A stretch of 64,000 nucleotides of DNA, from the NCBI GenBank assembly GCA_024362935.1, contig JANCRA010000061.1, positions 1-64,000 on the forward strand, given 5' to 3'. Under the pieces are notes generated by a model. The model had not been told where the DNA came from. It saw only the letters and a list, made by a program, of their open reading frames with translations, and did not search any database. The position numbers and the translations under genes are program-made. This document shows, piece after piece, positions 36,985-48,200 of the stretch; the stretch's first letter is position 1; every line of letters begins with the position of its first letter. The stretch comes from Setophaga petechia. Lineage: Eukaryota > Chordata > Aves > Passeriformes > Parulidae.

Positions 36985-37312
36985 GTACACATATATTTTG
37001 TTGCAACACTGTACATAGATATAGGTGTTTTAGAGTGCACGCAGGATCTCCCAAAGAAAAAAAGGAACCAGTGTGAAAATCTTGCATTCCATCTGCCTAA
37101 TGCAAAGCTGTTTTTCTGATAAATCTCCTCTGAGAGAAGACCCAGTGATATTCTTCTACCAGTAGATCTTGATCTGGAATAATGGTTGGATTTCTCTCTT
37201 GTCTAAATGTGTGGAAAGTGATCCTTCTAATTGTTACACACTATTATACAACACTGTTGCTTTAAAATTATCTGTGAAAACAAAGAAAACAGACACAGAT
37301 CTCTCAAGAACA
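36700..37312. repeat. Duplicated block, copy 2 (613 bp)
   Basis: Copy of 33559-34167 with one additional GATA unit and no other difference seen. It starts directly at the LTR end and runs on into single-copy sequence at 37313. Confidence 0.92.
36908..36980. repeat. (GATA)n microsatellite, second copy
   Basis: Same interrupted array as at 33768-33836 plus one unit. Confidence 0.95.
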
Positions 37313-40300
37313 CTTGAGCTAGTTAAAATTGGGCAAAAAAGTTGCAGCTTCCAGATACATTCCTCATCTAATAATTTGGCATCCAAGAGAGAGTTAAGAC
37401 TGCAAGTGATTGTGTGAAGACAGATCATGTCAAACTTTCTACAGTAATCTCACTTGCATATTTCCTTTCATTTGTTTAGGTTTCTAGACACAAGGACAAA
37501 AAGAAATCCAATCCTCAAATAACTTCTAGCAACAGGGCTTGAAAAGAAAAGAAATAATGTTCAGAAACTGACATTTCAAGAGGTAGGCCTCAATACTTCT
37601 ACTCACAATAAACAGATCTTAATGTAGCATGAACAATATTTTAAACAAAGGTATAAAATAAAATCTACTCTGAATTGGATTTGGTCATTTTTCAAATTAT
37701 AGTTAGAGCAAATGTTTTGCTGTATGTAGATTTATTACCATGGGATTTTTTTTCAGGACATGTAATTCACTCAGGGGTCTTCTGAAGTCTTTTCTATTCC
37801 AGTCTGTAAATAGATGTACAGGCTACCATCCAAGCATGACCATCTCTCAGAAAAAAATGATGACAACAGTTTTCCCTCAGGACTTCTCACTTATGTGAAA
37901 TAACAAGGTCCAGAGACTCTGAGGTTGGCAGGCTGGTTTACTGAAGTTTAGGATTTGGTCCTGTTGGCCATGACAAGGTGCAGTTAGTGAAGCTGTTAGA
38001 TAACAATTTCAGTATGTCCCATTTCAGAAATCAAGGAGTAACCCTGCATTTTCTCACCTAATATGCTGTTAGAAAGAACCATTTTTTCCAGAACTCTCTC
38101 ACTGTACAGGAAGCTAACCCACCTGGATCTCCCCACGATTTTGCAGGAAAACCTCTGGGGGCTTGGGTTGTGTCTGTTTTTCCTCTTCCCCTGCAGCTGA
38201 GCCTGCAGCCACTCCTGACCTGGGGGCCAACCACTGTCTCTTCCTCACCAGCAGAGTGGTGAGAAAGTGGCACAGCTTCACCTTAATCACAAGGTCAAGC
38301 TATCAACTACAGAAAGTTCCCATTCCCCTCCCCTCCAACAGAGAAATTCTATTGAATTTCACTCAGCATTCAGCCTTTGTTTTTTGGCAAGCAATGCTCA
38401 TTCTGACACAGCCTTGCTGTGTGAGTATACAAGTGAATATATATTTGCTTTAAAGCAAAGCCTTGGCTTAGAACAATATATATTGTGCTGGGCACGTAAC
38501 CTGTGAGAATAGGATTCAGTGTATTTTTAATACAATCTGTATGTTCAGGGAGTATGTTTTTCTTACAAAGCCTGCTGTGAGAGGAGGAATTCTCCACAAA
38601 AACTATGTACTTCAGTAAGAGGCAACAATTCTTCCTTAACTTTTTCCATCCTTCCATCTCCTCCTTGATAAATGAATCTAATATACTTTCACTAACTAAA
38701 AAGAAGGAAGTAATTTAATTTACTATCAATAGAAAATGTTGTATTTCTTAATGCTACATAAGCTCCTCTTAACATTGGCAAACCCCATGCCTGCGAAATA
38801 CAGTTACCAAATACTCACTACCTACTTTGAGGTGCCCCTCTCCATTTCATAATTGGGAGCTCTAAACTTCACTATTGCTGGAAGAAGAAGCGGGAAGCTC
38901 TACACATCAGTAAGTGTCTGTGCACAGTCCCAGAAAAGTTTGTTTTGCTTGTGAAACCATAGACACAAAACTCTAATATTCAGATTTAACAGCAACAATA
39001 ACTGAGCAGCTGAGGCTTAAATATGACTACTGCTACATGATACCCCACATGCCATTAATATGTGCCAGTCCTGTGAAACCTCCATTATGTTTTAAGTTAA
39101 TTTTAAAATTAGTATTACAGTATGCTAGGAACACACATCAGAAAAATATCCTGAACCCACTACTGTGTTGGACTTGAACAAGACGACTTAACAGTAACCT
39201 AATGGAAGCCAAGCAGGTCCTGAGCAATGCAGTTTTCCACTCCATTACCAACTCAGAGTCATTGAGAACCCCTAAACTGGTTATTCATCTAAGTGGTTTT
39301 TTATTGGCAATAAAACTTTCAAGCTATGACTTATGTATTAGTGCATATTTTCTTCTCATTTGTTCCTTGCTCAGCCCTTGAGTCCAAACAGATGGAGCAA
39401 TAACAAAAAAAAAGTGATTCTAATGCTCTGTATTCCCACTGTCAATTACTAGAACACACAGTCTCAATTTCTTAGAATACTAGCAGCTCTGCAGAAGAGG
39501 TCAGATTTCATAAAAACCCCGGGGAGTTTAGTGACAGTAATGTAGAAAAGCAAAAAAAGGTAAGTGTTCTCTTCCACACATCAATGCAAACAGCTTAAAG
39601 TGAAACACAAATGATGCAGAGGGCTTGGCATCAAGAGAGGCTCTGTGTAAAGAGGTGCTTCCAATTCATCATAGGGTGACAGTGAGAGGAGTGGTGGATT
39701 TGTCTTTACAAACAAGCTGTGGGTCTGCTGGTAGATAAAACTAGCACTGGGAGATAAAAGAAACAATGGGAAGGATTCCACTGATTGATGAGTGGAAAAA
39801 GATATTTGCTTTTACAAATAATCTTTAGGTTTGCTGATAAATGAAATTAGATATTGAAAGATGAAAGAAACAATGGGGAACAAAAGCCCCTAACTTCCAT
39901 AACAATAAAAATTAAAAGGGAGGGTTATACATTAGAGGGAAACCTTTGGTATCAGGCATATCAGGAAGTCTGTAGCTCTCAAGTACCTCAGCCAGTGAGG
40001 AAAGAAAGAAAGGAAATGCGGCTGGGAAATTGGGACAAAAAGGACACTGCATCCTCCAAAAATTGGAGACATCCCAGGGGAATGCCCCATGGCCTCTCCC
40101 TTTATTCGAATAAAGCCAGAAAGGACTGCTCTGTCTCTTTTTTGGCCATAAACTTCTGGAGTTTGTGGATTAATTTTTATAACAACAGTAATAAGTAGAG
40201 TAAACTTTTCAGGACAAATAGATTTGGTTATGAAATGGCTGTTTCTAAAACCAGTCAATCTGGCAGGCAGCCCAAGGAATGGAAATTCAGCTCTCTGGGC

Positions 40301-41257
40301 AGTCAGTGGAGGCAGGTAAGCAATTTCAGAAGGATGAACCTTCTGAACAGCACAGAAGAGAGCAGTGCCTGTCTGCTGGCAGCTTCACAGCTCTGAATAT
40401 GCACTTTGTTCAGAAGCACTACTGTGATCCAGAAGGATGTGTTTTCAAAGAGGCTTCTCATCTCAGGCATTCAAAATCTGTCCTTCCCTCCAAGTGCTTA
40501 AATACCCTTGAAAAAGAGAATCTTAGGTGAAAACAGAACTTACAGATATGAAATTACTTTTAACTTCTATTTTACTCTCATCTTCTGTTTAAAATCACAG
40601 ATAGAAGCCATAGACAAATATTACAGGACCCTTTCTGACATGAAGTGTGTTTTGCAGGCTCATAGTCAGCATGACACCTTAATACTCACAGGAACAAGGG
40701 ACACAGAGAGGAGTTCAGCAGAAAGGAGGAGTGAAAACTGTCATCTCGTCCTTCTTGTCAGGACTGACTAAAGAAACTTCACAGGACCTGCTGTATCAGA
40801 AAATTCAGTTTCCTGAGAATCTTGCTGTTTCCTGTGAACTGCCTCACTTTGATAAGATGTTGTCAGCATATTGAACCCACTTTGAATCACAGCAAAGCAT
40901 TTCATTCTGACTCCTCTGACAGCAGTTCTGAACCAGACATTCCAAACAATGCTTGGGTAAGGCCATTACGTGTTTATTTACCCTTGAAATAATTGAATTT
41001 TAAACTTCCACTCCATAAGGCTCTTCCTGCTTGCTTGTGCTTTGGACTCTTGCAGAGTGCAGAAACTGCTTATGCCTGTTGGCTTTTTTACTCAAAACTG
41101 GTTTTCTAATCAAAGAAGAGGACAGCAACCCATTAAATAAGGTGCTTACATGTAGCATTTCTCCACAGCATGCATATTATCTCAGTGCTTTAAGGAAGAG
41201 AACTTTCTATGTGCCAGGTTTGGCACTGACTGTACAACTGGCTGATAAGGCAATAGG

Positions 41258-41259
<2 letters not shown>

Positions 41260-41313
<54 letters not shown>

Positions 41314-41315
41314 TA
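41260..41315. repeat. (TTA)n microsatellite
   Basis: About 18 uninterrupted TTA/ATT units. The long Tyr or Asn runs in overlapping frames are produced by this array. Confidence 0.96.
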
Positions 41316-41739
41316 GAATCAGAAAGGGTTGCAGGTTTACTAAAACATTGCAGCAAACAACACTCAAAATCCGTTTTTGCAAGAGATTGGCAGCATCAGG
41401 TCTCTTTTTGCTCAAAATAATCAATGAGCTTTGAGTTCACAGTTCTTTTTTATCTGCATCTAATGCACCTCTTGCACTACTAAATGTTTTCACTTATATC
41501 CTGCGTGCTTAATTAAACCTCAGTGACTACTCTACCAGTAAAGTAGGAGTAATTTAGAGGGTAGCTGTAAAATGAATTAGTAGAACAGTATTAGCTTGGC
41601 CACAGTTTTCTCTAAACCACTGCTGCTGTTACAGCAGCTCTGTCGTAACATCAATTCTGACAAAACAATAATGTTTCAGGACATCAATAATAAACTACTC
41701 AAAGCTGGTGATTTTGTACTTTATACTGATTTCCTCTGT

Positions 41740-41866
41740 TTTACACTCCCTTTTCTTCCCTCTCCCTTTTCCTACCCGTCTTTCTTTCCCCTCCCCTCTC
41801 ACCACTACCTTACCCTTCCCTCCCCTCCTCCTTTTCCCTTACTTCCTCTCTCTTTCCCTCCTGACT
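41740..41866. repeat. CT-rich low-complexity tract
   Basis: Almost purely pyrimidine on the plus strand, with irregular CCCTT/CCTCC units. Confidence 0.8.
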
Positions 41867-43076
41867 CATGAAATCTGAAAAATCATTACACAGAATCTGA
41901 GAAACACAAATTCCAAGGCAGTAAAAATAATTTTAAAAGCCTGGATGCTTAACAATGTATTGAATTTTCACACCTGCATGCCAGGTGGGTGAATCACTTT
42001 GTTCTTTCAGAGGACACTCACAGATCCAAACCCGTCCTGCAGGAGGACTTGGTGCTGTGACTGCCCTGTCCTTTTATCCAGTTTTCACATCCCAAATTCC
42101 CCATCAGCTGCCCATGGACTGAGTCAACCCTCCCATGTGCAGGATCAGGAAGCAGCAGCACCTGAGTCCACCTCTGAAATGCCCCGGGGGAAGTTCAGTG
42201 TCTCTGCTAACTCTGAGTGGGAATGCAGCTCCTTAATTTGTCCTCCTAAGAAAAGGTCTAAAACCTGGTTGATGTAGATCCTTCACTTTCTGGCCTTTTT
42301 TCCCTTTTCCCTCACTGGACTGAGCAGGCTGGGACTGGGCACACCTTTAATCTCCAGGGTGGAAGTTTGTAACATTCCACCTCACAAATTAGGATTTGCT
42401 CCATCAATACCTCATGCTGCTGTTTCTAAAATAAAGCTTCCTATTTCATGGATGGCAAATACTCAGGTAACGTGAAATTGGAAGCATTGATGGGTAGTTT
42501 ATGGGGCGGCTTCTCTTTCATATCTTTAGTGAAACCAGGTCAACTTAATAGGTTCTCTTGAATGGGATAGAACTTTTTTTTACTATAATTTTCTCATTGC
42601 CAGGGACTCTACAAGAAGACCAGAATCTTCTTTTTCTTCTATAGATTTATCTGACTCATGCACATTGCAGGTCTGCTTTTGATCAGAAATAGTTTGTTGA
42701 CTTTTTATTGCATTTTAATTTGATAATATAAATGCAAATTATCCTATATGTGCCCAAAGAGGAGAAAAAAATTATTTTTATTTTAAAAAGCTCCTTGGGG
42801 AAAATTTATCATTGTAGGAGAAAAGTATAAGTTTTCATGCAGGGGTAAATGTTGCTGTTGAGCTAATTATTTTAAAACTGGACAGCTATTTTTCTAGTCC
42901 ATTGTTTCATGGTGTTTAATACACTGAGCTTGCCCATGGCTAAAATTAATTATTGTCCTTTGATAATCTACAAAGCATTACAGTGGATACTAATCTTGTA
43001 AGCAAAGGGAAGTTGGAAGCATAATGTTGAGTCATATGTGCTTAGTTTATTCAAAGCCAAAACAGAGAATAACTCA

Positions 43077-43140
43077 TAGAATCAAATGAGATTGGAAAAG
43101 TCTCTTAAGACCATTGAGTCCAACTTGAGCATCTAACACA
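43077..43140 (-). repeat. CR1 LINE 3' end fragment
   Basis: The plus strand 'catagaatcaaatgagattg', 'gaaaagtctct' and 'ttgagtccaactt' is the reverse complement of the conserved CR1 end. Confidence 0.7.
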
Positions 43141-43686
43141 GAAATTTTAATAGTTCAGATCCCTGGTTAACATATGAGTTAATACTGAAAGAAACCATGG
43201 AAATACTTCAGCTAACGTTCTGCTAAAATAGTCACGGAGCAATATCACCTGCAAGGTTTAAGCTTTTTAAAATAATGTAAAACGTCTCTACCAGATTTCC
43301 TAATTCATTTTAAAAATGCTTTACCAACCATTGAAGTAAAGTGATTATTAAAATGTTTAAAATGCAGAGCACTGACATACTTCTTGATATCATGGCTTAG
43401 AGGAGTAAAAATTGTTGATTAAACCTAAAAAAAGGCTAATGCCAGAATATTGAAAAATCTACAGGATTTATCAGGGGATTGATAATAATAATATTGTAGT
43501 AATTTTCTCAGCTGCTCAGTGATTATTCATAGGGAAAAAGACTGCAGACGTCTACTTAAAGCTTGTACTACCTACAAGAGAGATCTTCTGCTTCACTAAT
43601 TTTGAGAGCTGCAATCAATCCATGGAGACTTTTTTCACACAGGTACAAAATTTTACTTACATGCAAGACTTTTCTTCATGCAAATA

Positions 43687-44428
43687 TGTGGCGGTGCTGA
43701 AACTGAGCCCGGCTGGCCCACAGGAATGCACAGCTCACAGCCTGTTTGAGGGCACGGGCAGCTGCAAGATCCAGGACCTCCGGCGGGAGCAAACTGGATA
43801 GCGATGCCCTTTCCTGGAGCTCCCTCCACGTCAGTGGTGGAGGAGGCAGCTCCGGCAGGCTAAGCGGCAGAGTCAGCAGCACGATCCAGAGGCGATGAAG
43901 CACACGCGAGGCAGCAATTCTCGGCAGCAAGGGAAGGTTTATTGGAAAGGGAAAAGGGTATGGACAGTGAGGAGGCTGCAGGGAACTGCCCCGAGGGGCG
44001 GGGTGAACAGAAATTATATAGGGGGACCAGGGGGAGGTGGACCTCTTTCCCTGGCCAATGAACACAATACCCAACATAACAGACATGGGGCGGCAGCAAA
44101 TGAAACCACTAAAGGGGTGGGACAGCCCTCTCCTGCCCAATCACCCTCTGCCCTGGAGGGAATGTTCTAGGGAAAAGGCAGGGGCAGAGAGAGACAGGCA
44201 GGCAGGCTGACAACTTAAAATTAACAGGGAGGGGACAACTTGATACAAAAAGGCGGGAGTTACTAAGCAACAGAATGACGGACAGTCCCTCAAGGAGAAA
44301 AACAGGGGGAGGGGAAACCCGGCAAGCGCCATCTTAAGTAAGTAAAACCAATACATTACAATATAATAAATTAAAATCAAACTGAACTGAGAAAAGGGGG
44401 AGGGAGACTGCGGGGGCGCACCGCAACA
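43687..44428 (-). repeat. Solo LTR of the second provirus family (742 bp)
   Basis: It is homologous along its length to the 3' LTR at 62278-63016, in opposite orientation, with ends TGTGGCGG...CCGCAACA. On the minus strand it keeps a CTATATAA box (about 44014-44021) and an AATAAA signal (43938-43943). No polypurine tract or primer site adjoins, so it is a solo LTR. The six bases on each side (CAAATA and GATAGG) do not match, so there is no target duplication. Confidence 0.88.
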
Positions 44429-44627
44429 GATAGGGTGACGAGTGACTCTTTAGAATTGTCACTCCACAGAGACAGTGTGACTGTGGAAGAAAACACCCAC
44501 CCTCTTTATAATCATGGTGTCACCATGGGAATCACTGGATCCTCCCCACAATTGACATTGTACCCACAGATGGACACCACCACCCTCTTCATCATCAACA
44601 CATCACTGTGAGCGTCTCCAGACTTAC

Positions 44628-45220
44628 CATCACCTCCCACCTCCGTCCCCGCTCCATGGTGATGGTGTACCCATGGATGGATACCACCACCCTCCTTATC
44701 ATCACTGGGTCACCGTGACTGCCTGCCTCGTGCTCCACCAACACTGTGAAGTTGACCAATCGTCGTGCTGGCTCGCACAGCCGTGCCAGGATGTAGGTGC
44801 AGGATCCCGGGATATTGAAGGTGCGTCCATCAAAGGTGACATAGTGGGGATCTCCTGACACAACTAGCCGGCCGTAACCAGTGGGGTGACATCCCAGCAC
44901 TCCATCTTCCACACGGCACTCCTCATGGGCACCACAGAATGCCTCCTGGCAGGTCACTGTGCCGTTGGTGCCACAGCGGCAGCGTTCTCGGCATGAGGGG
45001 TAGAACTCTGTATCCTTTTGGTAGTAGTGACCAAGGTACTCACAGCCACACTCAGAATGAGGAACACAGTCGGAGCCGCTGAGGACATAACCGGCGTCGC
45101 AGAAACAGCCCTCGGAGCAAGGAGATGCTGGACAGGAGGTGGGGACGGAGGGGGTTTGGCAGGTGGGCTGGCAGGGGCTCCCACAGAGCTCATAGTGGGA
45201 GTGAGGGGGGCAGGAAAGAG
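44628..45220 (-). CDS. FCGBP-like exon: TIL, VWC-like and first half of a VWD
   Basis: 197 codons plus a split codon. It begins [17 protein letters not shown], the typical TIL start, then [10 protein letters not shown] and a Cys-rich VWC-like part, then [19 protein letters not shown] of a new D domain. The donor is ATG|GTAAGT, phase 0, as in the equivalent exon at 46913. This is the last exon found; its partner with the second VWD half is absent. Confidence 0.85.
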
Positions 45221-48200
45221 CTGGAGAAAAAAAACAAGGAAATGGGGAGTGAGGGAAATATCCAAAGGGATTGTGAGTCCCTCAGAGAAGGAAAGAAGGA
45301 TGGGGAGGGAGGGGAGAGAGGGAAGGTAGGCTCCCATTTTCCCCCATCCCACCCATACTCACCGCAGAACTCCGCTGTCCTCCATGTCTCCACAACCACC
45401 CCATGACTCTGGCAGGCCGTGACATAGGCAGAGACACCCTGACACACAGTGTCACGGTGTCCCTTGTAGTGACAGGCATCAAAAGCGCAGTCCTGCAGGA
45501 ACGGCTCCGGGTTGATGACACGGTGACACTCCCGGAAGGGTCCCCCTGCTCGGGCAATCACCCCACAGTACCTGTCCTCACGGTATGGCTGCACCTTCAC
45601 CGCGTCACACACTGGGCACTCTGCGCCACAACCAGCTGAGCACCCGGGGACGTCCCCCACTTTCCAGCTGTCACCCAGCTGGGTCTCATGGGCGGCACGG
45701 TGGCCAGCGGGGGTGACAAAGTCGTCATCAGGGTCGCCATTGGCATTGCCACAGAGGCCACAGACGGCACCAGAGTAGGTGGTGGGGAGGATGACACGGG
45801 CATAGCTGTACCAGTCAAAGGTGACAGTGACACCGAAGTCGGTGGTGACAAAGCCATGGACGCCACGGTAGAACACAGAAAAGTGGGGATGGGTGAAGGG
45901 AAGGGACACAAAGGCACCATCCACCTGCAGGAAGGGGAGTGAGACAAAGAGTGGGGACAGGAGAAAAGAGGTTTTAAATCATAGTTTGATAGTCTTATTT
46001 TATTTTGATTTTGTATTTTTATTTATATTATAATTTTAATTTGTATTATATTCTAAATTCTATTTTCTCTTTTTACATTTATTTCTTATTGAATTTTTAC
46101 TGGCTTTCATTTTTTATCTTTATGCTTTTTATTCTTATTTACTTTTTTGTGTATTCTTATTTGAATTATTTCTATATTTTAATTTGGTCTTAATGTATTT
46201 AAAGCTTAATGTAATTTGAGGTAAAAATTGTGGAAAAATAGGAAATTGGTAGAAAAAGAGGGAATTTGCAACAAAAAGTTGGATTTAAAGGGGAAAGGAG
46301 GATTTATTGGGAAAAAAAGGGAAAGCATGGGAGACAAAATAGAATTTCATGGAAAACAGGTGATTTGGGGGAACTAAGAGGATTGAGAAAATAGGATTTT
46401 TAGAGAAAAGAGGTGATTTTGGGGGAAAAGCAGTGTTTGAGAGATAGAAGGGGGATTTGAGTGAAAAGAAGGGTACTTGATCAGAAAAAGAGGAGACTTT
46501 GCAGACAAAGAGGCATTTTAGGGGAGAAAATGAAACTTTTTGGTGAAAAGGGGATTTTGCAGGAAAAAAGAACAATTTTGAGGGCAAATTGCAGAGTTTT
46601 TTGAAGAAGCGGGAAAGCGTGGGAAAATGAAGAGCAATTTGGGGGAAAAGGGGGGAGTCCAAGGCTGAAAACAGACACTTGATGTTAAAAAAGTATTTGG
46701 GGAGATAAAGGGGATTTGAAGAATTAGAGACAGATTTGGGTGAAAAAATGAGGAATCTGGGAGGAAATAGAGAATTGAGAATTTGGAATTTAAAAGGGTA
46801 GTTTGGGGGGGAAAAGGAAGACTTGGGGGGGGGAAGGTAATTAGGAAATGGAAAAAAAAGGGGAATATGAGGTAATTTGGGAGTGAAAGGGATTCCTTGA
46901 GGGGTTGCCCACCTTGACCTTGCGTGGGTGCTCCTGACTCATGCTGATGACGGTGCCATAGACCTCCAGGTTGACGGTCTTGGTGAAGGACACGGCGCGG
47001 CTGCCACGGTGGTTGTTTTCCACGGTGACATTGAAGGGGACCAGGGTGGGCTTGGGGGTGCAGAGAGCTGCAAACTGGTAGATGCAGGAGCCTTGGAAGT
47101 CAAATCTCACCCCGTCAAAGGTGGTGTAGTGTGGGTCACCCGTCCCGATGCAGGTGTAGGGCTTGTTGGGTGTACACCTGGCAATGCCATTAACCATGAC
47201 ACACTTCTCATGGGATCTGCATCCCCCTGGTTTACAAGTCACTGTCCCTGAACCCTCACACCTGCACCGCTTCTGGCAGCTCCCATCTTCCCAGAATTCC
47301 TCGTGGAGCTTGTAGGAGCGATTGTTGTGGAAACAAGCAGAGATGGTGGTGCTGGGGTTGGTGATTGCCTTGATGCCTACAAGAGATTTAAGTTTGTGAG
47401 ATGTCATAAAGGGATGGTCCTCAGGAAAGTCCCAGTGGAATTCTATGTATTATGGACACCTGAAATCAAATCAGAAGGGCTTAGAAGTATTTTAGGGAGA
47501 ACCAACCAATGCAAGCCTTCCCTGTAATGGAGGTGTTGGGTACATTGACACCTAAATCAAACTGGAGTTCAAGATACCCCCCACAGGGGCAACCCTCAGG
47601 AAAAATCTTAGCACAATTCCCTGGTTTTTGGGAAGCAGGAGTGAGATCAGGTAGATTTTGAGGTCATTCCTTCCCTATTGGTTTTGTTCATGCCTGTAAG
47701 TGTTGTGGAATCAATGAGACACCAAGCAGGGATGGCCTTCAAGGAAAATGCTGGTATAATTCCATTGTTATGGACACCTGGGGTCAGATTAGGTAGGTAG
47801 GTGGATTGTGGGATGTTTTGGGGTGAAAAGACACATTGATTGTGTTGATGTCTACCGCCATTGCTCTAGGCTAATACCCACAGCTGAGCTCTCACCTGGA
47901 TCCTCTTCTCCCTTCCCCAATATCCTCACAGACCCCCACATGAACTCACCACAACCCTCCACGCCCTGTGCAGTCTCCTGGTCTCCACAATCTTCCTGGC
48001 ATGAAGGATCTCTCCAGCTTTCTGCCCAGTCCTCACCACCTTCACCAGGAATGCCATTGGGAACCATAGCTTCATCATCTGTATCCTCATTGAAGTTGCC
48101 ACAGAGGCCACAGCTGGCCCCAAAATAGCTGCTGGGCACTGCCACCATGATAACCTGGTCCTCATCATAGGTCACCTGCAGCCCAAAATCTGTCTGGAGG

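Larger units (their letters stand above)
37313..43686. other. Non-coding AT-rich DNA
   Basis: No exon of the neighbouring FCGBP-like gene and no other recognisable coding sequence was found on either strand. It contains a (TTA)n array, a CT-rich tract and a CR1 end, listed separately. Confidence 0.5.

Noticed and set aside
38180..38262. Exon-like segment with a strong pyrimidine tract plus CAG and a following GTGAGA
   Set aside because: Only about 65 bases, no neighbouring exons in phase and no recognisable peptide; probably chance.
41031..41424. Frames with long Tyr or Asn runs
   Set aside because: They are read from the (TTA)n array at 41260-41315.
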